Source: Cannabis sativa (lineage: Eukaryota; Streptophyta; Magnoliopsida; Rosales; Cannabaceae). Taken from it: a DNA stretch of 64,000 nt. A program made the position numbers and the translations under genes. Under the pieces are notes generated by a model. That model did not search any database and was not told the DNA's origin. It worked only from the letters and a program-made list of their open reading frames with translations. Positions 53,261-64,000 of the stretch are shown piece by piece; position 1 is the stretch's first letter; each line of letters starts with the position of its first letter. The DNA is taken from NCBI RefSeq assembly GCF_029168945.1, contig NC_083603.1, positions 22,072,001-22,136,000 of the forward strand, given 5' to 3'.

Positions 53261-55114
53261 TGTTGGGTTTTATGCCCTAAATAAAACTCATTTCATATAA
53301 TCAGCTTTACTTATTAATAAAGATCAGAAATAACATTTTATGTTCCATGGTTCACATGATTTATTTCATGATTATATGTATACAATGTATGAATTCTTTT
53401 TAAGTCCAGAACATATGAATTTGATAAGATTATAGTGTTGTCAGCACAGTGGAATATAATCTTAATTATATGTTCAAAAGTTGATTCCCTGATTTGTCAA
53501 AACACTGGATTTAGACTGACATGGTATAATCAGCGATAGGTATTCTTACACCTTGGAAAAGTGTTATGTCCTTTCCAGGACATTGGCAAAGTTTACCAGT
53601 ATCGGATGCATGGAGTATACATCGGAAGGGACCGATATTGAACTTTGATTAGATATGTTAAAATTTACCGTAATATCTATTCAATTCAATATCACCTATT
53701 GATCCTATATCACATGATCGAAATCCTGATATGGTTAGGCTCAATTTCAAGAGTGTTACTCGTGTTCTTTGATTTGTTAGTTAAGCCTAGTTTTGTATCA
53801 GGGTGATACGTACATTTTGGGAACACGGTAATGCAATTGAGTGGGAGCGCTAACATAAATATGGAATCTATGGCTTCTATTTGGCAAATAGAAGTAAAGG
53901 ATGATTTCCTTCGAGCTTAACCAAACGAAGATAAATGGTGGAGAACTCATTTCACTTAGGTGAAATATCATTTATACAGGGTTAAGTGTTTTAAGGATAA
54001 AATACATTGTAGGGTGTGACGGTAATTTAATCCCTGTACAGTGTAAATCATCTATATAGAGGATCATTGATCACATTAGGGTTATAACAATGGATAACTA
54101 ATGACGTGTCTATATCGTGGAACATATAGAGCGTTTCTATATGACTGAGAGTGCAATTCCAAGTTCTAAGTGTGGATTCAATGAGGAATTAATAAGTTAG
54201 GGAATTTACTTGGTAAATTCGGTTCGACTTATTGGAAGCTCGGTTATATAGACCCATGGTCCCCATACTAGTTGAGACCATACTGCTTGTAAGACTCAGT
54301 TAATTGATTTTAATTAATCAATTAAAATTCTAAAAGTTAGACTATGTCTACTTTATGAATTTTCACTAAGCAAGGGCGAAATTGTAAAGAAAAGAGATTT
54401 TAGGTTTATTTATTGATTAAGAGACTTTATATGTCTAAATTAATAAATATATTAAATGGCAATATTATTTAATAATTATTTCCAAGTTATTAAATAATTA
54501 GAATTGGCATTTAAAAGGTTAAATTGGAAAATTGGCATTTTTGAGAAAATGGGAATGGAAAATAACAAAATGGGAAAGTTGCAAAGTGAGGCCCAATACC
54601 ATTTGTATGGCCGGCCCTATGCATGAGAAATACCATTTGTAGTTTCCATTATTTTAATGCCATACAATTCTAACCTAAACCTAGAGGGTTTTCTATAAAT
54701 AGAAAGTGTTGGCTTGAGGAAACTAACACACACATCTTTGATCACTTTGTTTCTCTCAGAAAAAGCCTCACACGCCTCTCTCTCTTTTCTTCTCTCTAAA
54801 TTTCGAAACTTTGAGTGAATGAGTAGTGCCCACACACATCAAGTGGTATCTCAATCATAGTATGGAAGACTATGGAATTTCTGCATCAAAGAAGGAGAAA
54901 AGAAGATCCAGGTTCAGATCTTGGTGATGCTCTGCTACAGAAAGGAATCAAGGGCTAGAGATCTGAACGGAAGGAGTCATATTATTCCGCTGCACCCACT
55001 GTAAGGTTTTCTAACTTTATATGTGTTTATTTTCATTGTTTTAGAATTCATATTAGGTTGTTAATCCAACATACTTGTTAGTAAATCTAGATCCTGGTAA
55101 AATAATTTCCAACA
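53261..55114 (+). mobile_element. 3' LTR of element B
   Basis: Same length and near-identical to the LTR at 45302-47155. TATAAATA at 54694-54701. The gttta target copy follows at 55115. Confidence 0.93.
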
Positions 55115-55119
55115 GTTTA

Positions 55120-55623
55120 AAACTCTTAGACTTACACCATATCAGATTTCGAAATTTGCCTTTGTGCTAGAAAATCTTTCTGATAAGATGGTGATTACTC
55201 TGGAGGTGGAATAGTAATTTTGGAGAAGTGTAAAAACCTATCTGAAGTCTCTAGGTCTACCAGAGAGGGACTGAATGTTAAAGTTACAGGAAAGGTACTT
55301 ATTCAGTCTAAGGAAAGTTCTATACATTTTTGGCACCATTCCAAATTGCCTAAACTACTAGTGTTAATTTCCTGATTAACCAAAAGTAGTTGCCAAAGCT
55401 ATAGAATCCAGTATCCCAAGAGAGTAGACATATAGAGAGGAATTTCACAATATCAATAATTTTGTGATTAAGAAAGAGTAATGGTGGAGAAAAGGTTGTG
55501 GTTAATTCAACCTTTCAGATCCTATTACGAGGAGTTTACTACTACTACACTTGATTTGTATATCGAGGTGTTGAGATTATTTGAAACGTAATTTTTTGTT
55601 TTATATTAGTGCAAGTGGGAGTT
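55120..55623 (+). pseudogene. End of element A internal region (RNase H-like relic)
   Basis: This continues the element A pol relic interrupted at 45301. It aligns with 52751-53260 of element B and ends in the polypurine tract agtgggagtt just before the 3' LTR. Confidence 0.75.
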
Positions 55624-57520
55624 TGTTGGGTTTTATGCCCTAAATAAAACTCATTTCAATATAATCAGATTTACTTATTAATATAGATCAGAAATAACAT
55701 TTAATGTTGCATGGTTCACATGATTTATTTCATGATTATATGTACATAATGTATAAATTCATCTGAAACCCTTTTCACATACTTGATCCTGTTTATTGTG
55801 CCGTCAACACATTGGAAAGTAAACATGACTATGTAAATAAAATTTCCTAGATTTATCAGACATAGGGTTAAACTGATATGATAATCTACAACAGAGTTTA
55901 CTTGCATTTGGAGAAGTGCTATGTTCTTTCCAGAGCATTGATTAAAGTAAAGCTCAGGTTGGATGCATGGAGTATGCATCGGAAGGGACCGATATTGAAC
56001 TTTGACTTAGATTTATTAAACTTACCGTAATATCTATTCAAGTCAATATCGCCTAGTTGATCCTAGATCAAATGTTCTTAATCCTGTTATGATTAGGCTC
56101 AATCTTGAAAGGCTATTTGTGTTCTTTGATTTGTTAGTTAAGCCTACTTTTAGGTCAGGGTGATACGTACATTTTGGGAACACGGTAGTGCAATTGAGTG
56201 GGAGCGCTAGCATAAACATGGAATCTATAGCTTCTATCTGGCGAATAGTAAGCAAAGGATGATCTCCTTCGAGCTTGACCAAACGAACATAAATGGTGTG
56301 GAGTACTCATTTCACATAAGCTGAAATATCATTTATACGGGGTCAAGTGTTTTAAGGAATAAATACATTGTAGGGTGTAACGGTAATCTAATCCCTTTAC
56401 AGTGTAGATCATTCATATAGAGGATCATTGATCACATTAGGATTATAACAATGGATAACTAATGATGCGTCTATATGGTGGAACATATAGAGCATTCTAT
56501 ATACTGAGAGTGCAATTCTAAGTTCTATGCGTGGATTCAACGAAGAATTAATAAGTTAGTGAATTTTAGTGCTAAATTCTTGATCTACTTATTGGAAGCT
56601 CGGTTATATAGACTCATGGTCCCCGCACTAGTTGAGATAATATTGCTTGTAAGACTCATATAATTGGTTTTGATTAATCAATTATAATTCTCAAATTAGA
56701 CTATGTCTATTTGTGAATTTTTCACTAAGTAAGGGCGAAATTGTAAAGAAAGAGTTTTAGGGGCATATTTGTTAATTATGATACTTTGTATGGTTCAATT
56801 AATAAATATGATAAATGACAATATTATTTAATAATTATTTATAGTTATTAAATAGTTAGAATTGGCATTTAAATGGTTGAATTTAAAAAATTGGCGTTTT
56901 TGAGAAAATTAGATGCAGAAAAGATAAAACTGTAAAATTGCAAAAAGTGAGGCCCAAATCCACTTGTATAGGGCCGGCCACTTTTGTAGGAAATTTAAAC
57001 TGATATTTTCATTATTTTAATGTCAAATAATTCAAACCTAACCCTAGTGGAATGCTATAAATAGATAGTGAAGGCTTCAAGAAAATTACACTTTTCTTCT
57101 GACACTTCTGATTCAGAAAAACCTGAGCCTTCTCTCTCCCTATCTGGCCGACCACTCCCTCTCTCTTTCTTCCCTCTCAAATTTTGAAATTCTTAGTGTA
57201 TGAGTAGTGCCCACACACAGCAAGTGATACCTCAACCATAGTGAGGAAGATCGTGAAGAAAGACTTTCAGCAAGAAGGAGTTTCAGCATCAAAGATTAAG
57301 AGAAAGAGATCCAGGTTCAGATATTGATAATGCTCTGCTACAGAAAGGAATCAAGGGCTAGATATCTGAATGGAAGGAGTCATATTATTCCGCTGCACCC
57401 AATGTAAGGTTTCCTAAACTTTATATGTGTTTATTTCATCGTTTTAGAAAGTTCATATTTAGGGTCTTAATCAACATACTTGTGAGTAGATCTAAGATCC
57501 TGGTAAAATAAATTCCAACA
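55624..57520 (+). mobile_element. 3' LTR of element A
   Basis: TGTTGGGTTTTAT ... TTCCAACA, 1,897 bp, partner of 34953-36846 with visibly more differences than the element B pair. TATAAATA is intact at 57056-57063. Confidence 0.93.
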
Positions 57521-57660
57521 ATTCCTACCAATTTCGTCCACTTAAATATGCTGAAAATATCATTTTCATACAGGATTGTTGTTGTCAAGTCGTGAATCAA
57601 GTACAATCGAAATCAATCCAGACAATTCCAAAACAACAACACTTCATCAATGGTAATACT
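57521..57660 (+). pseudogene. RPA-like gene of the Helitron, continuation after element A
   Basis: After the target duplication attcc (57521-57525) the frame continues as YQFRPLKYAENIIF, following on from NTIYIP at 34952. Sequence to about 57850 has short open segments with no further motif. This joins the two sides of the Helitron across a 22.6-kb insertion. Confidence 0.55.
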
Positions 57661-59296
57661 CATACATAAAATAATTTACATTCATTAAATATTATTTTTG
57701 ATCATATTGAATGCTTATTACTTTAATAAGTAACTTAACATTTAATTTACAATGTCAAGGGCTGAAAATAACAAAGCAGAAATAAATAATATTACTATTC
57801 AAGAAACATCTTATCTGTATTCTCCAAATTCATCTGCTGCAAAATGAGAATATGTAAAGAACAACAAAATTACCCATTTGATAAAGAAATTGAAACCAAC
57901 TCAGATATATAGAAGATATATGGTACTACTTACTACTTTTAAATGAAGATACTGCTTACTACTTATAATTACTTACTGCTTTTAATTACTACTAATCATT
58001 AATTTTATTGATGAATCGATATTGTACCTAAGAAAATATTCTGGCATGTAGAGATTGTAATTATTACTTATGATTTTTTAAAAGAACATGGTCAAATCAA
58101 AGATATATATTGTATTTGCTAAAAGAACATGGTCAAATCAATGATATATATTATGTTCGTCTTAGCACTCATGATGTTCGTTTATAGTCACTTAGAACAA
58201 ATTTATAGTGTCTTTGCATTGAGTATTGAACTGTTCGTTGACTGAGTTGAGTCTTATGTATGATAGTGATTATTGTATATATTATTGAACTGTTTGGTGA
58301 TTGACCATATTCTTTTAGCAAATACCCTCGGAAAATCATGTTCTTTTTGCTTAAGTCTTCTTGACATAAATAAGATTGCATTTATAAAGATATATATATA
58401 TAGGGCAAGATTATGGTAGGACTCAACAAAAGTTCCTTACCGGTAGGGTACTTTTTTCAACCATCAATTTTAAATCGTGTGGTTATTATTGTTTAAGATA
58501 TATATTTTTATCATACACTTAATGTATACAATAAAAATTTTATACTTTTTATAATAATATTTATCTTTAAAAATAAAAAATATTATTACTTAAAAACAAA
58601 AACTTCATTTTCTCACTCTCCATTCCAAACCCACGCCATCTCTGCAGCCAGCCCAGACGACCCCACGGCGATCCCTCGGCGACACCTCGGCGACCCCACG
58701 GCGACCCCATGGCGACCCCTCGGCGACGGCTTACTTAAAATTCGAATCCCTAAATCCATGGTCTTTCAATCGAAACACCTTTCAGATGATTTAAGAACAG
58801 CCAAGATGATTTAAGAAAGGTTAGGTTTCTCTCTCGTTTATAGATTTTTCAGATTTAGATTCTTTATAATGTTTGATTTGTTTATCTTCTTTCATTTTTA
58901 GTTTTTATTTTTCTGAAAGTGATGATTTATTTACAATTTTTGTTGAAGATTATTTTTAACTATACATTGTAACAAAATAAGGTTTTAGCATAGGCTTTGT
59001 TTGAAATTCGTGGTGCTATATTTGAGTCTTTCTCTTCTACTCTAATAATTACTTCCAGAATCAAACCTATTTTCTGGGAACTAAACATCTTATGAATCAT
59101 GGTTTCAATTAATTTTGTTTTTTTTTTCTTTTGTTATCCTCTGTACTTAAAAATCATCTTTAAAATATTAAGTTTTTATACAATGTCATCATAATCATCT
59201 TTCATAGGAAAGATCACCTTGTAATCAAATGGATAGGTCCGGTCTGGTTAATATAACTGGTCTCCTTCTCTCTTTAAAAAAGAAAAAAAAATCTGA
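57661..59296. other. Intergenic or Helitron 3' region
   Basis: AT-rich with no gene recognised. A tandem repeat of about 50 bp (ctaaaagaacatggtcaaatc unit) lies at about 58077-58165. A GC-rich patch with an 11-bp minisatellite is at 58620-58740. The Helitron 3' end should lie in this stretch but was not identified. 59100-59300 is T- and A-rich. Confidence 0.5.
58658..58729. repeat. 11-bp minisatellite
   Basis: Six units of the form cgaccccacgg, with substitutions at positions 4, 5, 8 and 9, followed by a partial unit. It is strongly GC-rich in AT-rich surroundings. The unit length is not a multiple of three, so it is not a coding repeat unless one frame is read through all three phases. Confidence 0.85.
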
Positions 59297-59844
<548 letters not shown>

Positions 59845-60166
59845 TGGGGACGAGGGTTTTGGGAGTGAAAGATTCTAGATGAGATGCTTTTGTTGATTGT
59901 TTCATTGAATTGTGATGGTATAATTGTTTACTGAATTGAATCTAAGATCTGTTTTGTGGAATATATTTGTGTTTGTATGAATTTCATGAATTGAATTGTT
60001 ATGCCTTAGCTGGAACATCGTATATTCGAAGAAGTGATATAGATCTCCCCTGCTATGAGATTAATTTATGAAAACTTTGATGGGACTGACTGAAGATGCA
60101 TGTTTTCCCAATCTTAAGATTCAAAACTTCATTTTTTCCATCTCTTAACACGAGATTGTGTGAATT

Positions 60167-60331
60167 TTTTAAAGTTTGTTGCTGGAAAAGACAATAGTTT
60201 AGCTCATATCTTAGTCAATTGGGCTAGGAAGTGTGGTGCTTCCTGTGCTGGTTTGCTTGGGGACCAATTTCATTACCAATTTCAATTTCAATTAACCCCT
60301 AAGCCAGAAGTTTATTCAGAAAAAAAAAAAT
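60167..60331 (+). mobile_element. Possible LINE 3' end with RNase H-like tail and poly-A
   Basis: The frame reads VAGKDNSLAHILVNWARK, similar to the last helix of RNase H-like domains in plant non-LTR elements. It runs through a short 3' stretch into an A-run (60320-60331). Only the end is present, as is usual for 5'-truncated LINE copies. No clear target duplication was found. Confidence 0.4.
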
Positions 60332-61191
60332 AATAATTGTAAGGAAGCATTAAATATATGGCTATGACCTATGAATCTAGGCTTGAAATCTTCCAAACTC
60401 ACCATTTATTAGACAAATAATCAACAAAAATTAATCGTTACACGTTAGCAAAAAATACTGTGTATTCAATATTAGCTAAGAATACTGTGTATTCAATTAT
60501 AAAAACAAAACTTAAAAAACATAAATAAGTAGACTCTTGCACCTTTAGCTTTTATTATTATTATTTTTTCTAGTTGTCTTTCCTAAACTAAAAACATGTG
60601 TCTTCTTTTTTTACTTTTAAAAAAATATTCATTTCTATTTTAGAATACATTTTTCAAAAAATAATTCTAGTTGTACCACTAATTATTTTAGCTCAAAAAA
60701 GTACTAGCATGATCAATTTTTGAAGATGATCATTTTAATATGTGTAAAGCATATATTTTTGTGTTAGTATCTAAAAGGTAACTAAATGTCTTAAACAAAG
60801 TTTACAATACCACCAATTCTTAAAGTTAGTAGAAAGTGTTTTATTATTTTAGATCTAAAAGTTACAATGTAGTATTTTAAATAAGTCAACTTTATAGAGT
60901 AATTTTGATAAATTATTAAAAAAATATCTTATAAGAAAATTACTACATAGTTTATTAATAAAATTTATAAATAATATTATTATAAAAATTGGTTCCTTAT
61001 CATTATGCCAAGAAGATATCAATGAGTTACTTTTTATAAAAAAAAAATTATATGTTATTATTTTTAGGGCAATTTACAATTTTGTATATTTTATATTAAT
61101 TAAGTATAAAATACGTGCAAAAAAAACTTATTACTATTTTCTCAAACATTTTTTATATGGTTAGAAACTTTTTTTCTGTTTTTTTTTTTTA

Positions 61192-61222
<31 letters not shown>

Positions 61223-61470
61223 TAGTAATAATTATGGAGCTTTGGGTGACTTTTCTAACTTGTATTTGATATATGGATGTTAGAAACACACATTGGCCAA
61301 AAACTTCCCATTCTATGTGGTGGCCCACCACTGCGACTATTTGTGCCAAAAAATATATTTACTCTGTGTCATAATAAATACTATAATTTTTACCGTAAGC
61401 AAAAATAAAATTAAATCCAAATAAGATGTTTTTATCATAAAAATATATTACATCATTTTCATTAAAATAT
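60332..61470. other. AT-rich intergenic region
   Basis: No gene was seen. A poly-T/poly-A run at 61180-61200 leads directly into a (TA)n tract at 61201-61224. Confidence 0.7.
61201..61224. repeat. (TA)n microsatellite
   Basis: Twelve TA units directly after an A-run. Confidence 0.9.
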
Positions 61471-61620
61471 TAGAGACTAATTTGCGGCGTAAATACTTAA
61501 GTTTCATTATCGGTTGTAGATAAATAAATAAGTTTAATTTTTGACAGTAATAATACCTAACTTTGTTTGTTTACTCCGTACAGTTAGCCTAACTTTTTGC
61601 TAATTCAAGTTGTCTGGCAA
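61471..61620. repeat. Reverse-orientation relative of the 14.7/15.0-kb repeat
   Basis: Blocks taatttgcg.cgtaaatacttaag and gacagtaataatacctaact match the reverse complement of the repeat at 15032-15203 in the same order, with gaps. Confidence 0.5.
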
Positions 61621-61724
61621 TACATTCATCCTCGGGGAGCAGATGACTAGGAGGTTGTTTGGCTTTAGAGTTTAAAAACTGTTTTCTGTTTTTTAAAATT
61701 GAAAACAGTTTTTAAAAACTATTA

Positions 61725-62007
61725 GGGGTCGTTTGGCAAAAATTTTTAAAAACTGTTTTTTAAAAATTGAGTTTTAAAAAACTAGAAAACAGAAAACATC
61801 TCAATGTTGTTTTTAATTTTCAAAAACAATTTTTTTTGTCTTAACATATTATATATTATATTTTGCTCACATACTCGGATCATATACCCAAAACCATACA
61901 CGAACCTAGACCCGGATGGGTTAATGTCATGGTATGGTGCTAAAATATTGATTTTTTTCGTAAGAAAAAATCTAAAAACAGTTTTTAAAAATTTGTGTCA
62001 AACACCA
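61725..62007. mobile_element. PIF/Harbinger-like MITE
   Basis: The left end ggggtcgtttggc and the complement of the right end tggtgtttgacac form imperfect terminal repeats, followed by a shared aaatttttaaaaactg block. TTA flanks both sides (61722-61724 and 62008-62010), the target of Harbinger transposases. It has no coding capacity. Sequence outside it (61650-61721 and 62011-62100) is also self-complementary, suggesting it landed in another MITE. Confidence 0.65.
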
Positions 62008-62126
62008 TTAAATTTTAAAATGATAAAAAACTGTTTTCTATTCTCACTTTTAAAAATATAATTTTAAAAACTGAAAACTGAAAACACAGCTAAATAAACT
62101 CTACATTTTCAGCTGTTTTGCATCTC

Positions 62127-62950
62127 CACGTGTCACCCCTTAGAGTGCGTCACGTTGTTCGGACAGAAATTGAGATAACAAATATTTATATTTTTATCTA
62201 TTTATATCTACATATTTATATAAAAGAAAAGTTTAAGGATAATGAGATGACCTCTAATATTTTTCGTAATGTATTTTTATAACTTTTGGAGACCATCAAG
62301 TTTACACTAAAAAAAAAATATCATATCATTTATACATAATCAGTAATAATCTCACATTGCCCAAAAATATTTTAAGTGTTTATGCAAATGAAAGTTTAAG
62401 AGTAATGAGATAACATCTCATATTTTTAGCGATACCTATTTTTACATTATTTTTTTTAATTGTGAAGTAACATTCTTTATTCAAATATTATATTTTCTTT
62501 TCCATGTCTTTTTTATTCCTTCTCTTTTAACTGAAGTTAGATATCCTTACAAATGATATTATGTACACTAATAAAATATAAATAAAGATATAATGTATTT
62601 CAAATGTAATTAGACTATACGCAACTATAACTAACAGTAAAGTAATTTTTAAAACTAAAAAATAATTATTTATTTTAAAACTATAAATGAGATAATTATT
62701 TATATGTTATTTTGTAAAAATATTAACAATTATTTAAATATGTAATTTTTACTCTAAAAATATACATAAAAAATTTCTATTAAATGGTAGGAGGCACAAT
62801 TAGGTTACCTAATTTATACATATAAAAGTAATTTATAAAAGCTTCAGCCAAGATATGTTGCCACGTGTTGAAATGTTGAAATGAGAATTAATTAAAGTCT
62901 TCTCAAAAGCCCTAAGCACAAATGGCTGAAATATCCCCTCTTGCCACGTG
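62127..62950. promoter_or_regulatory. Three G-box (CACGTG) motifs
   Basis: CACGTG occurs at 62127-62132, 62862-62867 and 62945-62950. The last two share gccacgtgttga. G-boxes bind bZIP and bHLH factors; cacgtgtc at the first site resembles an ABA-response element. They lie 0.37-1.2 kb upstream of the ORF at 63320. Function is inferred from motif only. Confidence 0.4.
62228..62450. repeat. Short direct repeat
   Basis: Segments near 62228 and 62390 share aaagtttaag followed by ataatgagat or gtaatgagat and a tatttttcg-like block. The second copy is about 160 bp downstream. Origin unknown. Confidence 0.5.
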
Positions 62951-63230
62951 TTGATACTCTATGTACACTGAACAATCTCTCGGCCCCACCACCTGCATGT
63001 TGTCCCATGTGATCTGAAGCAACAACCTATAAAAGAATAATAATTACACTTTAGAGCCTCACCTATTGTATTACTTTTTCATAAATAATGTATTATTTTT
63101 AATTAAAATAGTTATAGGCTGAGTCATAATAAAGGACATGTGTATCAAAGTCATATTTTCTTTTTATATAATAAATTAAAAAAAATTAAATAATACACTT
63201 TTATTATCACTATTTTTGAAAAGAGAGTCG

Positions 63231-63303
63231 GTCTGAGGAGGTATATAAGGGAGTTGTGGTTGTATGGTCTCAGGAGGTATATAAAAGAGTTGTTGTTGTA
63301 TAA
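63231..63303 (+). promoter_or_regulatory. Tandemly duplicated TATA segment
   Basis: A 37-bp unit containing aggaggtatataa and gagttgt occurs at about 63231-63267 and 63268-63303. Each copy carries a TATA box (63242-63248 and 63278-63285), 78 and 42 bp upstream of the ATG at 63320. Confidence 0.5.
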
Positions 63304-63319
63304 TTTGCATGATACAGAG

Positions 63320-63784
63320 ATGCCTTCTTCAAATGCATTATCTGCAATGTATCATCAGTTACAAAATAACACTAATACTATAACTAATGGTTCATCTAGT
63401 GATAGCAATGGCTCATTTAGCAACTCTGAGAATCAACCTCCTGCATCCCGAGTTCGAAGTCGAAATCTTGAAGTTCATAGTCTTCCAAATGGACAAAGAA
63501 GACGTTTCGAAGTACCTATAACTTCCCCACTGCCTACAGACATGATTACCATTACCCGGTCAAGTGTAAATGGTTGGAGATTTAGTATTCGGGCTTCGTT
63601 AACACCTCAACAAGAAGTTTACCTCCAACGCGTGCACAATGGTATTTCAGCAATAGAGAGTGCAATGGAATACATCCAGCTAAATGGAATTACTGCAGAA
63701 TCCATGACTCGGCTGTTGATTGTAGTAGAGACGATGCCTGAACAGTTGCGAGATGCGGTCAGCATTTTCCGCCGTCCACCCTAG
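63320..63784 (+). CDS. Hypothetical protein, 154 residues
   Basis: The ORF opens with ATG at 63320 (MPSSNALSAMYHQLQNN) and ends TAG at 63782-63784. The frame is open a little upstream, but without an earlier ATG. The first 50 residues are rich in Ser and Asn and look disordered. The middle has a basic patch (NGQRRRF) and the C-terminal half is predicted helical by composition (QQEVYLQRVHNGISAIESAM). No signal peptide, membrane segment or known domain was recognised. Two TATA boxes lie just upstream and G-boxes further up, which is consistent with a transcribed gene. It could also be a final exon or a transposon-captured fragment. Function unknown. Confidence 0.5.
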   Translation: MPSSNALSAMYHQLQNNTNTITNGSSSDSNGSFSNSENQPPASRVRSRNLEVHSLPNGQRRRFEVPITSPLPTDMITITRSSVNGWRFSIRASLTPQQEVYLQRVHNGISAIESAMEYIQLNGITAESMTRLLIVVETMPEQLRDAVSIFRRPP

Positions 63785-64000
63785 ACTTCCTTATCTGTTG
63801 AAAAACTATTTTGGTATAATAGAGTATGATTTTAGATAGTGGTATTTTATTATTTTTTTGCTACCACTGTATTCTTATAATCCGCTTATGCCAAGATATC
63901 TATATATATGCATGTAACTATATATATTTAAGTTTGTTTTATTAATTGAAATCTAATAATAAGTCATATATTACAACAAAAAACCTTTCCACCTATAAAA
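63785..64000. other. 3' flank of the hypothetical gene
   Basis: AT-rich; no canonical AATAAA was seen. Nothing else is recognised before the window ends. Confidence 0.5.

Larger units (their letters stand above)
45302..55114 (+). mobile_element. Element B: complete young member of the long-LTR Copia family, nested in element A
   Basis: The 5' LTR 45302-47155 and 3' LTR 53261-55114 are both 1,854 bp and differ by roughly twenty substitutions by eye. Identical gttta flanks it (45297-45301 and 55115-55119). A primer-binding site (47158-47174) and polypurine tract (agtgggagtt, 53251-53260) are present. The 6.1-kb internal region has only pol relics shared with element A, so it moved with another element's enzymes. 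Confidence 0.95.
34953..57520 (+). mobile_element. Element A: long-LTR Copia derivative with two nested insertions
   Basis: The 5' LTR (34953-36846) and 3' LTR (55624-57520) are flanked by identical attcc (34948-34952 and 57521-57525), proving a single insertion into the Helitron. The internal region runs 36847-45301 and 55120-55623. It is interrupted by a solo gypsy LTR (42144-44435 plus one TSD copy) and by element B (45302-55114 plus one TSD copy). Removing these leaves about 6.7 kb of internal sequence with pol relics only. Confidence 0.93.
28375..57900 (+). mobile_element. Decayed autonomous-type Helitron, split by a Copia nest
   Basis: Relics in the usual order are a Helitron N-terminal domain and Rep (29010-31410), a PIF1-like helicase (31410-33849) and an RPA-like single-strand-binding protein (34086-34952, resuming at 57521). 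A rolling-circle element needs Rep to nick and join DNA and the helicase to unwind it. All parts carry stops or frameshifts. The 22.6-kb element A lies between 34953 and 57520, and a MITE splits the helicase. I could not place the Helitron ends (5' TC, 3' hairpin and CTRR), so the outer limits are approximate. Confidence 0.75.

Noticed and set aside
46658..54835. A 72-residue minus-strand frame found in both element B LTRs
   Set aside because: Identity is explained by the near-identical LTRs; it overlaps the LTR promoter and leader and resembles no protein.
63254..63319. Upstream extension of the orphan ORF to 63254
   Set aside because: That start is TTG, not ATG, and it overlaps the duplicated TATA segment; the first ATG is at 63320.

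Overview
The window is plant nuclear DNA: AT-rich, intron-bearing, packed with LTR retrotransposons, a Helitron and MITEs. The one clearly intact conserved gene is a seven-exon gene for the mitochondrial NAD-dependent isocitrate dehydrogenase catalytic subunit (16441-21736, +). Protein similarity and repeat style point to a dicot; the species cannot be named from the sequence alone. No tRNA, rRNA or CRISPR array was seen.

Left part (1-14346) is a nest of retrotransposons. A truncated LTR of a long-LTR Copia family (12834-14346, +) was hit by a second member of the same family in the opposite orientation (element 1, 5174-12833, -). The 3' LTR of element 1 was hit by a Ty3/gypsy chromovirus (end of pol plus 3' LTR, 957-5173). 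That pol gene was hit by an unrelated Copia-type element whose LTR, primer-binding site and leader fill 1-951.

Middle part (14347-28374) holds a mariner-like MITE, the IDH gene, and a broken fragment of a WDR11-like WD40 gene that still has introns. IDH intron 2 carries a gag-only LTR element and a tandem duplication. The rest is AT-rich intergenic DNA with local duplications.

Right part (28375-about 57900) is a decayed Helitron with relics of Rep (HUH/Y2), a PIF1-type helicase and an RPA-like protein. A hAT-type MITE splits the helicase. A 22.6-kb Copia nest (element A, 34953-57520, TSD attcc) splits the RPA-like part. Element A itself contains a solo LTR of the gypsy family (42144-44435, TSD atccc) and a complete younger element of its own family (element B, 45302-55114, TSD gttta).

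The tail (57900-64000) has microsatellites, an 11-bp minisatellite, a probable LINE end, a Harbinger-like MITE, G-box motifs and one unrecognised 154-codon ORF behind a duplicated TATA segment.

The Copia family (element 1, A, B) has only relics of pol, yet element B has near-identical LTRs, so it was probably mobilised in trans. Two structural signals stand out. One is an ordered set of small hairpins with different stems but a shared CTAAT-type loop, present in all three internal regions. The other is an array of four 16-bp palindromes with 20/36/20 spacing, conserved in both gypsy LTRs.
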